A stretch of 49,371 bases of DNA from Microcaldota archaeon (GTDB taxonomy: Archaea; Micrarchaeota; Micrarchaeia; Anstonellales; SKW190): the NCBI GenBank assembly GCA_026414265.1, contig JAOAJI010000006.1, positions 1 through 49,371 on the forward strand, in the 5' to 3' direction. The position numbers and the translations under genes were made by a program. Below are positions 35,598 to 42,702 of the stretch, in pieces (position 1 is the stretch's first letter; each line of letters opens with the position of its first letter). Under the pieces are notes generated by a model. That model ran no database searches, was not told where the DNA came from, and saw only the letters and a list, made by a program, of their open reading frames with translations.

Positions 35598-35846
35598 TTA
35601 AACTTTTTCTTCTCTTTGCTTCATCAATTTGCTTTTTTTCTTTTCAAATATCCTCATTGCCTTAGCACATGATATACAATAATAAGCTTCAATGAAATGA
35701 AATGATTTAATATCGTCTTTTGAATTTAGATCTGTCGAGTATGTTACCCTTCTGTCGTATCTAACAGACTTGTCTCTCGGAACTCGGCGACCACAAGCAG
35801 CACAAATCATTAGTTTTTCTTTACCACGTCTTTTCTTTTTGGCCAT
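35598..35846 (-). CDS. rps26e: 30S ribosomal protein eS26
   Basis: The 82-residue basic protein matches eS26: a Lys/Arg-rich start, a four-Cys zinc site (MICAACGRRVPRDKSVRYD and AYYCISCAKAMRIFEKK), and a Lys-rich tail. eS26 lines the mRNA exit channel in eukaryotes and occurs in only some archaeal lineages. An AAGGTG SD lies upstream. It is followed 146 bp later by DUF1805 and sits 18 bp after the phosphoesterase stop, all in the same direction. Confidence 0.85.
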   Translation of the reverse strand: MAKKKRRGKEKLMICAACGRRVPRDKSVRYDRRVTYSTDLNSKDDIKSFHFIEAYYCISCAKAMRIFEKKKSKLMKQREEKV

Positions 35847-35864
35847 TAAAATAACACCTTCATA

Positions 35865-36674
35865 CTAATTTTTCTTCTCAAAAAATTTAATATCAACAAA
35901 ATCTGTCGAATATAAATTTATGCCGATGTGTTTATATACGTTATTCAGAAATACAGAATCTTTGAAAAATGAAGTTTTCCCGTCAATAAATGGATTAAAT
36001 GAAGGTAATATGTATATTTTATGACTGAAAATTGCCCTATCTTTCAAATATTGCTCTATTTTATCCCTATGTTTAACGTATCGCTTTAGTAGAAATTCTT
36101 TATCAAATTTTACGTTATCGCATACAACAAAACATTTTTTTGTTATGTTAGAAAATCTTAATGCAGGATGTAAATGGCCCATGAAAATTTTGTCGGCAAA
36201 TATAAACTCTACTTTTGGATAAGAATTCCCGTGAAAAAAATAAGCTGATTTCTCGGAAGAATACTTTAAGGAAAAACCAGACGAAGAAAAAAATTCAAGA
36301 TTCATTTTATTTTTGAAAACCTTTTGTATTCGATGTAAATTTCCATCATGATTGCCTTTTATTATGAAAACTTTTGAATCTTTATCAAGCACTGAAGATA
36401 AATCATCAAAAAATGAAAATATCTCATCATCTATGACGTTAATTGAATGCTTAACGTCGCCAAGTATTACTATACCTTCAATCAACAATTTCTTCTTTTC
36501 CAAATATCTTATACACTTAGTGAGTTTTTCAAGAATAACTTCTGAAACTATTTTATGTCTCAGACCCAACTCTTCCCCTATACCTAAATGTAGATCAGTT
36601 AAAATAAGCAGTCTTTGGAAATATATTGAATCATAATCGAACAATAGCAAAACGTCTTTTTCGCCTTTCTCCAT
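35865..36674 (-). CDS. Calcineurin-like metallophosphoesterase
   Basis: The 269-residue protein has the full metallophosphoesterase motif set: LILTDLHLGIG (Asp-x-His), GIVILGDVKHS (Gly-Asp), IIKGNHDGNL (Gly-Asn-His-Asp), FHGNSYP (His) and KIFMGHLHPAL (Gly-His-x-His). It resembles the archaeal single-domain group related to SbcD/Mre11 (TIGR00024-like), of unknown substrate. No capping or DNA-binding domain is evident beyond about residue 200. Its ATG is only 19 nt after the 3' end of tRNA-Ala with no SD, so it is probably released from a tRNA-mRNA co-transcript. Confidence 0.88.
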   Translation of the reverse strand: MEKGEKDVLLLFDYDSIYFQRLLILTDLHLGIGEELGLRHKIVSEVILEKLTKCIRYLEKKKLLIEGIVILGDVKHSINVIDDEIFSFFDDLSSVLDKDSKVFIIKGNHDGNLHRIQKVFKNKMNLEFFSSSGFSLKYSSEKSAYFFHGNSYPKVEFIFADKIFMGHLHPALRFSNITKKCFVVCDNVKFDKEFLLKRYVKHRDKIEQYLKDRAIFSHKIYILPSFNPFIDGKTSFFKDSVFLNNVYKHIGINLYSTDFVDIKFFEKKN

Positions 36675-36693
36675 AAGTAAAACTTTTTAGCCA

Positions 36694-36765
36694 TGGACTT
36701 GGAGGGATTCGAACCCTCGGCCTCCTGCTTGCAAAGCAGGCGCGCTACCACTGCGCCACAAGCCC
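36694..36765 (-). tRNA. tRNA-Ala(UGC)
   Basis: The acceptor GGGCTTG pairs with CAAGTCC and contains the G3-U70 wobble that marks alanine tRNAs; discriminator A. The anticodon arm is CCTGC-TTTGCAA-GCAGG, anticodon TGC, and the T arm is GAGGG-TTCGAAT-CCCTC. It is 72 nt with no intron and no encoded CCA. A metallophosphoesterase ATG lies 19 nt past its 3' end. Confidence 0.97.
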
Positions 36766-36795
36766 TGAGAAAAAGATTATTCAAAGGATAAACTT

Positions 36796-37485
36796 TTATG
36801 AACTCTTCCTTTCAAATCTGTAAGTCTCATTAACAACTAGCTCTTCTACATCATCAAAGTGTCTTTTTATGACGTCAATCAAAGTGTATTTCTTTCTAAA
36901 GTATGCTTCTTCTAGAGATGCTGTTTTAAAAAGCAATGATAGCTTTTTTGCTTTTTCATCATAACTATAAGTAACATCTGACATCTCAAAATCGTCTATC
37001 AAAGCCTTCAATTTCTCATCTACTGTCTTATAAACATCCAATACCTTAACCTTGTATTTGAGCTCCATTCCTGCCAAAGGATGATTAAAATCTATTACTA
37101 CTCTACCACCAGAAACTGCTCTCACAACACCTAAAGAACCGTTTAAATCTACAGCCATTCCGACAGCAGGTTTGTAACCTCTTTTCTCGAACTCTGAAAC
37201 AGGCATTGTTCTAGTTAGTTCATTGTATCTCATTCCAAAAGCTTCTTCAGGCTTTACAACAAATTCTTTTTCGACATTCAGTTCCATCGAAGGAAGCTCT
37301 TTTTCTAAACCTTTTATCATATCGCCCTTTTCGTAAAAGACTAATCTTGGTTTGTACCTTTGCCTTTCATCGTAAATATTGCTATCCTTTGCAACCTTTT
37401 CATCTGTTGTTTCGAAAACTTGGTCGTTTGCACTTATTCTTCCAGTAAACTCAAGCCTTACCAAATCTCCTTTTTTCAACTCCAT
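36796..37485 (-). CDS. FKBP-type peptidyl-prolyl isomerase (SlyD-like, long archaeal form)
   Basis: I choose ATG 37485 (229 residues), which follows GAGGTTATTCT; the track adds 17 residues. The FKBP domain (KGDLVRLEFTGR, EKGDMIKGLEKELPSMEL, VIDFNHPLAGMELKYKVKVL) holds an IF-type insertion (VKPEEAFGMRYNELTRTMPV to VVRAVSGGR), which gives chaperone activity in SlyD-type proteins. The extra C-terminal domain (about 155-229) is typical of long archaeal FKBPs. It assists folding at proline bonds in the cytoplasm. It lies between tRNA-Ala and a 285-bp regulatory gap. Confidence 0.95.
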   Translation of the reverse strand: MELKKGDLVRLEFTGRISANDQVFETTDEKVAKDSNIYDERQRYKPRLVFYEKGDMIKGLEKELPSMELNVEKEFVVKPEEAFGMRYNELTRTMPVSEFEKRGYKPAVGMAVDLNGSLGVVRAVSGGRVVIDFNHPLAGMELKYKVKVLDVYKTVDEKLKALIDDFEMSDVTYSYDEKAKKLSLLFKTASLEEAYFRKKYTLIDVIKRHFDDVEELVVNETYRFERKSS

Positions 37486-37536
37486 AGAATAACCTCTTTC
37501 GTACCTATTGCTAGCTGATCTGCATAGCTTTAACAC

Positions 37537-37821
37537 TAACTTAATATATGCTTAATTAAGCAGTTTTATAAAATTATGTATGTCTTTTAGCCAAAGTTGT
37601 TCTGAGTTAATCTATTTTTTGCGTGTTCATAAATCAACTTTTTTCCAACTTTTTTAAAAAAGCCTAATCTATGTGTTGATTTATAAAATATTACTTGTGA
37701 GTAAGAAATAATTTTTTAATGGTAAAACCAACCTCATTTTCCTACACCTTTCTTTAGCAACACATGATAATTTTAAAAAAATTCCACATCAACTATTTTT
37801 TGTTTTAATCAGGGTGTATGT
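37537..37821. promoter_or_regulatory. Largest intergenic gap: divergent promoters and inverted repeats
   Basis: This 285-bp divergent gap lies between the FKBP gene and the membrane pyrophosphatase. On the FKBP side there is GCATATATTAAG (minus strand) and the palindrome CTTAATTAAG at 37551-37560. On the pyrophosphatase side there is an AT box (AATTTTAAAAAAATT) near 37770 and an SD AGGGTG at 37811. In the middle is an inverted repeat described separately. No ORF or tRNA-like fold is seen. Confidence 0.5.
37629..37684. repeat. Inverted repeat with nested palindrome
   Basis: ATAAATCAAC (37629-37638) and GTTGATTTAT (37675-37684) form perfect ten-base arms around 36 bases. The spacer contains the exact 14-base palindrome CTTTTTTAAAAAAG (37649-37662). 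It could be a regulator site, an extruding cruciform, or a structured leader. Confidence 0.6.
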
Positions 37822-39945
37822 ATGACTTTGGACTTGTTGTTTTACTTCGCACCACTTACTGGATTCATAAGCCTTATTATGGCACTCTTGACTTACAACA
37901 GGATAAAAAAGCTTGAAACAGGAACTAAAGAAATGGTTGACATTAGCAATGCCATCAAAGAAGGAGCTATGGCTTATTTGAACAGGCAAAATAAAACAAT
38001 ATTGGTTTTTGGTTCAATAATATTCCTGCTATTTGTTTTGCTTGGATTCGCCGTAGAAAAATACTATTTAGGTATTGGAATTGCGTTTGTCCTTGGAGCG
38101 CTTTTGTCAGGAATAGCAGGTTATACTGGCATGATTATCACAACTTTAGGTAATGTGAGAACTGCAGAAGCTGCAAAAAAAGGTCTTAAAAGTGCTTTAG
38201 ACGTGTCTTTCAAAAGCGGTACAGTAATGGGATTCGCATTAGTTGGCTTTGGATTAATAGGAATTTCCTTGTTGTACGTTGTTCTGAATTACTTGATAGA
38301 CATTAACTTCTTTACTTATAAAGGCGACAAGCTGAACCTTTTAATGACCATGCTATCAGGCATGGCATTTGGTGCAAGCCTAATTGCAATGTTTGCAAGG
38401 GTTGGAGGAGGGATTTACACCAAAGGAGCAGACGTAGGTGCTGATTTAGTGGGCAAAGTAGAGAAAGGAATCCCTGAAGACGACCCAAGGAACCCTGCGG
38501 TAATAGCAGACAACGTTGGAGACAATGTAGGAGATTGCGCAGGCATGGGTGCAGACTTGTTTGAAAGCTATGTCGTTACTCTCATAGCAGCAATGCTACT
38601 CGGTAATGTAGTGTTTGGATTACCAGGAGTAATTTTCCCATTAGTGTTAGCAGCACTTGCAATGATCGCTAGCACGATAGGAAGCTTTTTTGTTAAGACT
38701 GAAGAACATGGAGACCCTCTGACAGCTTTAAACAATGGAATACTCATTACTGCGATAATTTCAGCTGTCTTGTTCTTCATTGCATCCAACGTATTGTTTT
38801 CGAATTACTTCAACCAGAGCTCGATGGGCATATTTATTGCTTCTGCAATAGGCATACTTGTTGCAATAGCTATTCTTTATATTACAGACTATTACACTAG
38901 CAACAAGCAGAAACCAGTAAAGGATATAGCTGAAGCCTCTGAGACTGGAGCAGGTACCAATATCATAACAGGCATATCTGTTGGCTTGGAAAGCACTGGC
39001 TTGTTCGTGTTCGTTATTTCAGTTGGAGTTATATTGGCATACCTTGCCTCAGGTATCTACGGAGTTGCGATTGCAGCAATGAGCCTCCTGTCATTGACTG
39101 GTATAATCATCGCTGTTGATACTTTTGGCCCAATTAGTGACAACGCAGGAGGAATAGCTGAAATGAGCAACATGCCAAAGGATGTCAGGAACGTAACAGA
39201 TAAATTAGATGCAGTTGGCAATACCACAAAAGCCACTACCAAAGGCTTTGCAATCGCCTCTGCAGGATTGGCTGCTTTAGCTCTGCTATTGGGTTATGCT
39301 AACGAAGTTAACATAGCAGCAGAAGCAAACAACTTGAAAGAACTGGCTTTTCCTGTAGATAGTATAACAAAACTACCTATTGTTAACATCATGGAACCTA
39401 CTGTGATCGTAGGGCTTTTCATCGGAGGAGTTTTACCTTTCGTGTTCTCTGCTTTTTCCATGAGAGCTGTTGGATTCGCAGCAAAAAGCATCGTAGAGGA
39501 AGTAAGAAGACAGTTCAGGGAAAAACCAGGGATAATGGAAAACAAAGAAAAACCAGATTATGCCAGATGCGTAGATATTTGTACAAAATCAGCAATAGAC
39601 CAATTACTGTTACCAGGAGTCATAGCTGTTGGTACTCCAATTTTAATTGGTCTACTCCTTGGTGTTAAAGGCGTCCTAGGGCTTTTAGTAGGTTCTTTAG
39701 TATCAGGAATGGCCATGGCAGTTTTCATGAGCAATACAGGTGCTGCTTGGGACAATGCAAAAAAATTAATCGAACAACAAGGAAGAAAAGGGACAGACAC
39801 TCACAAAGCTGCTGTTGTCGGAGATACCGTAGGAGACCCTTTCAAGGACACCAGCGGACCTTCTATAAATCCTTTGATAAAAATATTGAACACTTTGGCG
39901 ATTCTGCTAGTAGCTATATTCCTAAAGTTCGGTCTCAAATTATAG
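37822..39945 (+). CDS. hppA: Membrane-bound pyrophosphatase, K+-independent H+-pumping type
   Basis: This 707-residue protein has about 16 membrane helices and the pyrophosphate site DNVGDNVGDCAGMGADLFES with VGDTVGDPFKDTSGPSINP near the end. It hydrolyses PPi and pumps ions across the membrane. The subtype motif reads GNTTKATTKG; lysine at this site (alanine in K+-dependent enzymes) marks the K+-independent H+-pumping group. It could energise a small cell with little other bioenergetics; no ATP synthase genes are in the window. An SD AGGGTG lies upstream, and an oligo-T terminator follows. Confidence 0.97.
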   Translation: MTLDLLFYFAPLTGFISLIMALLTYNRIKKLETGTKEMVDISNAIKEGAMAYLNRQNKTILVFGSIIFLLFVLLGFAVEKYYLGIGIAFVLGALLSGIAGYTGMIITTLGNVRTAEAAKKGLKSALDVSFKSGTVMGFALVGFGLIGISLLYVVLNYLIDINFFTYKGDKLNLLMTMLSGMAFGASLIAMFARVGGGIYTKGADVGADLVGKVEKGIPEDDPRNPAVIADNVGDNVGDCAGMGADLFESYVVTLIAAMLLGNVVFGLPGVIFPLVLAALAMIASTIGSFFVKTEEHGDPLTALNNGILITAIISAVLFFIASNVLFSNYFNQSSMGIFIASAIGILVAIAILYITDYYTSNKQKPVKDIAEASETGAGTNIITGISVGLESTGLFVFVISVGVILAYLASGIYGVAIAAMSLLSLTGIIIAVDTFGPISDNAGGIAEMSNMPKDVRNVTDKLDAVGNTTKATTKGFAIASAGLAALALLLGYANEVNIAAEANNLKELAFPVDSITKLPIVNIMEPTVIVGLFIGGVLPFVFSAFSMRAVGFAAKSIVEEVRRQFREKPGIMENKEKPDYARCVDICTKSAIDQLLLPGVIAVGTPILIGLLLGVKGVLGLLVGSLVSGMAMAVFMSNTGAAWDNAKKLIEQQGRKGTDTHKAAVVGDTVGDPFKDTSGPSINPLIKILNTLAILLVAIFLKFGLKL

Positions 39946-39956
39946 TTTTGCTATAG

Positions 39957-39976
39957 TTCTTTTTTTTATTTTTTCC
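39957..39976 (+). terminator. Oligo-T terminator after hppA
   Basis: Just past the hppA stop the plus strand reads CTTTTTTTTATTTTTTCC, two T runs without a strong hairpin. This is the usual form of an intrinsic archaeal terminator. It lies in the convergent gap before the small gene at 39992. Confidence 0.55.
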
Positions 39977-39991
39977 TTTATCCGTTTCAAT

Positions 39992-40267
39992 CTAATCATT
40001 TGATATGCTATTCCACATCTGCCGCTTCTTGTTTAACAAATCCTTTGCCACAGACAATAATTGAGTAGAGAGCCTCAACGCCTCATCAGGAGAAAGCTTG
40101 ATAGCAAGTTGTGATTTTGAGTTGATGCTCCTTACAATAATTATTCCATCCCTTGGATAACCATTACTTTCAGTAGGCAGTTCGCTTTCGATTCTCAATA
40201 CGTTTTTATGTAATTCGCCTTTTTCGTCTTTCCAGAAATGAACTATTTCGTCTTCTATGATAGCCAT
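39992..40267 (-). CDS. Small hypothetical protein
   Basis: I choose the second ATG (40267; 91 residues), 8 nt after AAGGTG; the first ATG is too close to it. The sequence has a beta-rich first half (IIEDEIVHFWKDEKGELHKN and IIIVRSINSKSQLAIKL) and a helical C-terminus (SPDEALRLSTQLLSVAKDLL). No Cys, membrane segment or catalytic motif is evident. The clear ribosome binding site and protein-like composition support a real gene. Function unknown. Confidence 0.75.
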   Translation of the reverse strand: MAIIEDEIVHFWKDEKGELHKNVLRIESELPTESNGYPRDGIIIVRSINSKSQLAIKLSPDEALRLSTQLLSVAKDLLNKKRQMWNSISND

Positions 40268-40380
40268 GCGCATAGCACCTTAATGATCAAAAGTTCTTTT
40301 GCCTTACTTCATAGAATATTGACTAGTTTATAAATCGAAGTAGAGCTGTTTTCCAGTTAAAAAGCAGATTATAAAGAGTA

Positions 40381-40692
40381 CTAACCTGTTATTTCGAATG
40401 TACCAAAACTCTTTATGTAACTCAGCATTTTAGGAGTCAATTCCATAAACTCTATTTTATCTACTCTTGCATTTCTTGGACCCTTTTTAGACCAAGAAAT
40501 TAATTCCTCTACTTTTTGTTTAGGACCATAACAACCTATTTCAACAGACCCATCATCCAGATTCTTCACATAGCCTTTTAATCCAAGTTTTTGTGCTACT
40601 GATTTACACGTAGCTCTGTAGAAAACTCCTTGGACTAAACCATATACCCTAAAAAGTACTATTGATTCATTTTCATTTACTGAAGCCTTCAT
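40381..40692 (-). CDS. acyP: Acylphosphatase
   Basis: The 103-residue protein (slightly long; about 90 is usual) has the acylphosphatase fold motifs. [20 protein letters not shown] contains the phosphate-binding loop and catalytic Arg, [13 protein letters not shown] has the catalytic Asn, and [20 protein letters not shown] follows. It hydrolyses acyl phosphates such as 1,3-bisphosphoglycerate or carbamoyl phosphate. Both catalytic residues are present. It is a single gene with a 107-bp upstream gap (40274-40380 lies on its downstream side and shows no gene). Confidence 0.95.
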   Translation of the reverse strand: MKASVNENESIVLFRVYGLVQGVFYRATCKSVAQKLGLKGYVKNLDDGSVEIGCYGPKQKVEELISWSKKGPRNARVDKIEFMELTPKMLSYIKSFGTFEITG

Positions 40693-40725
40693 AATTATCT
40701 TATTAATCTTATTAATAAATCGTGC

Positions 40726-42357
40726 TTAAGAAGTTTTGTTGATAGATTGATTGTTTTTTGCAGTTACGTTAATCGGAAATCCTTCAAGAGAATCTTGACA
40801 CTCTCTAAACTCATCCGTCAGTCTCCAGGAACATTTGTTTAGCAAATTACAATAGCACTCGGCAAACACAAAACAAGCTGAGGCATTACCTGGATTTGTA
40901 CTAGTCAAGTTTAAATATGAATAATTAGATAAGCCATGCTTCGGCAAACAAAACTTACCATCGTAGATTCCACAATCGTTGTCACTATAGCATTCTATTT
41001 TTGGGGCTCTTGTTAAGTTGTAACATTTTGCTTTTAGCTCTGAATTAGACATGTACTGACATGCCCTATTATCTGTTTTGTATGCTGCGTTTGCATAACA
41101 ATCGTCCTTCAAACCACTGTCTTTCAAAAATTCACATGCAGAAATGTCGTTTTGGTATGTAAATGATACCGAAAGGCATAATCCTCTGATAGACTCGTTT
41201 GAAATTAACTCACAAGCTTTGACAAACTCTTTATCTCTGGCTACTCGAGATATACACTCGTCTATCTCCTTTATAGAGTCTTTTTCATAGCATTTGTTTA
41301 ATTCTCCTATAATCTCACTGTAAGTATAGAGTCTGTTGTCTATTTCAGTATTAGAATAGAGCTTTTTTGGTACGATGTCGTTTTCGCTTAATTTGATCTC
41401 TTTTATCGTAGAATTAGCTTTTTGGAATACTTTGTTGTCTCTTGAAATTTGCCAATTGATTAAAACAGGAAAATTCTCATAGTCTTGACATTGTAATATA
41501 TCCCATTTATAGAACATGATTTCACTATCTATTCCCAATTCGAGTCTAGTTGACATGTTTGCTAAAGTGTAATCTATCGTATAATTAACACACTTAACTT
41601 TGGTCCCATTTAGCTCAGTAGAAAATACGTCATAATACGAGACTAGTCCTTTTGAGGCTAGTTTTTTCAAATAATTCACAGTTCTGTTCAAATTTTCAAA
41701 GTTTAACTTATATGAATCACCGAACCTTTTCTCTTGCATGAGATAGTTCTTTGTATATGTAAAGTACGACTCATTGACAACTCTTGTACAATATTCTCTG
41801 GTATCAGAATAAATGCATACATAAGTTATGTTGTAATTAAGCTGAGTATTATTAGTAGCATTCGAAGTATAGTTTGCAAGATTTATAGGTATTAAGTAAA
41901 TTACTTTCAAATTTCTTAATGAATCTTTGAAGTAATAATAATCAACCTTGTATATTGTGTCATTAATTTTTATTTCTGGTGACCCAACACCTATCTTTCT
42001 ATAAAACTTAGTCCCTCTGAGTACATTGTCAAGAACTTCTTCGTAAATTATCGTTTTGTTTTCGTTTACAGTTCGTGATAAAAACATTTCTTCTAATTCC
42101 TTAAGGTCATAGAATTTCAAACTATTGTTAGTGTAGTTTGTTTGGTTTTTTTGGTCGTTATGGTTAGTTGTAGGATTATTCTGAAGATTCAAAAACAATA
42201 GTATAACCACTAACAACGCTAAGCCAATGATTATTAGATTTAAAATATCAGATAACTGTTTGTCTTTTGATATTGATTCTGTTTTATTTTCAGAATTGTC
42301 ATTAGCAATTTTATCCTTTTTTTCTTCTTCAGGCTTTTTTTCAGCCTCTTCGTTCAT
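40726..42357 (-). CDS. Membrane-anchored extracellular protein with Cys-repeat C-terminus
   Basis: The 543-residue protein has a Lys/Glu-rich cytoplasmic start (about 1-33), one membrane helix (LNLIIIGLALLVVILLFLNL, about 38-58), and a long extracellular part. That part is full of N-x-S/T sequons (NYTN, NKTI, NYTS, NATN, NITY, NESY). Residues about 355-450 contain three tandem repeats of about 27 residues of the form A-x-x-x-D-x-x-x-C-x-x-x-x-x-S-x-L-x-x-x-C. A Cys cluster follows (ECYSDNDCGIYDGKFCLP, then AECYCNLLNKCSW). It probably sits on the cell surface and is glycosylated. No catalytic motif is seen. It is unrelated in fold to the 1-8559 proteins as far as I can tell. Confidence 0.85.
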   Translation of the reverse strand: MNEEAEKKPEEEKKDKIANDNSENKTESISKDKQLSDILNLIIIGLALLVVILLFLNLQNNPTTNHNDQKNQTNYTNNSLKFYDLKELEEMFLSRTVNENKTIIYEEVLDNVLRGTKFYRKIGVGSPEIKINDTIYKVDYYYFKDSLRNLKVIYLIPINLANYTSNATNNTQLNYNITYVCIYSDTREYCTRVVNESYFTYTKNYLMQEKRFGDSYKLNFENLNRTVNYLKKLASKGLVSYYDVFSTELNGTKVKCVNYTIDYTLANMSTRLELGIDSEIMFYKWDILQCQDYENFPVLINWQISRDNKVFQKANSTIKEIKLSENDIVPKKLYSNTEIDNRLYTYSEIIGELNKCYEKDSIKEIDECISRVARDKEFVKACELISNESIRGLCLSVSFTYQNDISACEFLKDSGLKDDCYANAAYKTDNRACQYMSNSELKAKCYNLTRAPKIECYSDNDCGIYDGKFCLPKHGLSNYSYLNLTSTNPGNASACFVFAECYCNLLNKCSWRLTDEFRECQDSLEGFPINVTAKNNQSINKTS

Positions 42358-42386
42358 AGAGGATCATCCTATCAAGGATTTCATAC

Positions 42387-42518
42387 TCACAATAAGCCTG
42401 CCCTTCTCTTCAACATTCTTTTTAGTCTTTTTCTTCGTTTCTTGAGCCACTTCCAGCGCATCCTGCCTTTCTTCTTCCACTTCCTTGGTCTAGAACCCAA
42501 AAAAACACCTCTAAGCAT
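42387..42518 (-). CDS. rpl41e: Probable 50S ribosomal protein eL41 (too short for ORF track)
   Basis: A 43-codon ORF ends in 24 residues of eL41 type: [20 protein letters not shown], matching the family pattern M-R-x-K-W-x-K-K-R-x-x-R-L-K-R. An in-frame ATG at 42461 would give exactly the 24-residue classical form; the longer form from ATG 42518 adds a further basic segment. A TATA-like TTTATATT lies 21-29 nt before 42518, favouring a leaderless start there. It is the smallest ribosomal protein, a single helix at the subunit bridge, often missed in annotation. Confidence 0.65.
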   Translation of the reverse strand: MLRGVFLGSRPRKWKKKGRMRWKWLKKRRKRLKRMLKRRAGLL

Positions 42519-42538
42519 TACCTAAACGATGTTTTTTG

Positions 42539-42563
42539 AATATAAACCATAACTATTTAAAAG
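42539..42563. promoter_or_regulatory. Divergent TATA-like boxes for eL41 and the 28-residue peptide
   Basis: On the minus strand TTTATATT (42539-42547) lies 21-29 nt from the eL41 ORF start. On the plus strand TATTTAAAAG (42554-42563) lies 27-36 nt from the ATG of the small membrane peptide. Both spacings suit leaderless archaeal transcripts and support the two tiny genes as real. Confidence 0.45.
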
Positions 42564-42589
42564 TTTAGCTAATTGTTAGCTTTACTACT

Positions 42590-42676
42590 ATGGACAAAGG
42601 AGACATAGCACTGATTTTGGCTATCATAGCATCGATAATTCTATTTCTGCTTACTTTAAATTATTTTTTGAATTAA
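42590..42676 (+). CDS. 28-residue single-helix membrane peptide
   Basis: ATG to TAA encodes 28 residues: a charged start MDKGD, then one uninterrupted hydrophobic helix (IALILAIIASIILFLLTL) and NYFLN. It has a well-placed TATA-like box and no competing ORF, and sits 26 bp before the CrtI-like gene. Such peptides can be subunits or regulators of membrane complexes. Whether it is translated needs experimental proof. Confidence 0.5.
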   Translation: MDKGDIALILAIIASIILFLLTLNYFLN

Positions 42677-42702
42677 TAGATACTAACCTTCTTTTTTTCT
42701 AA

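Noticed and set aside
36599-36784. 61-residue minus-strand ORF
   Set aside because: It is the translated shadow of tRNA-Ala and the start of the phosphoesterase region.
40344-40362. Second ORB-like TTTTCCAGTTAAAAA
   Set aside because: It matches only the first half of the ORB core and lacks the GAAAC part; likely chance in AT-rich DNA.
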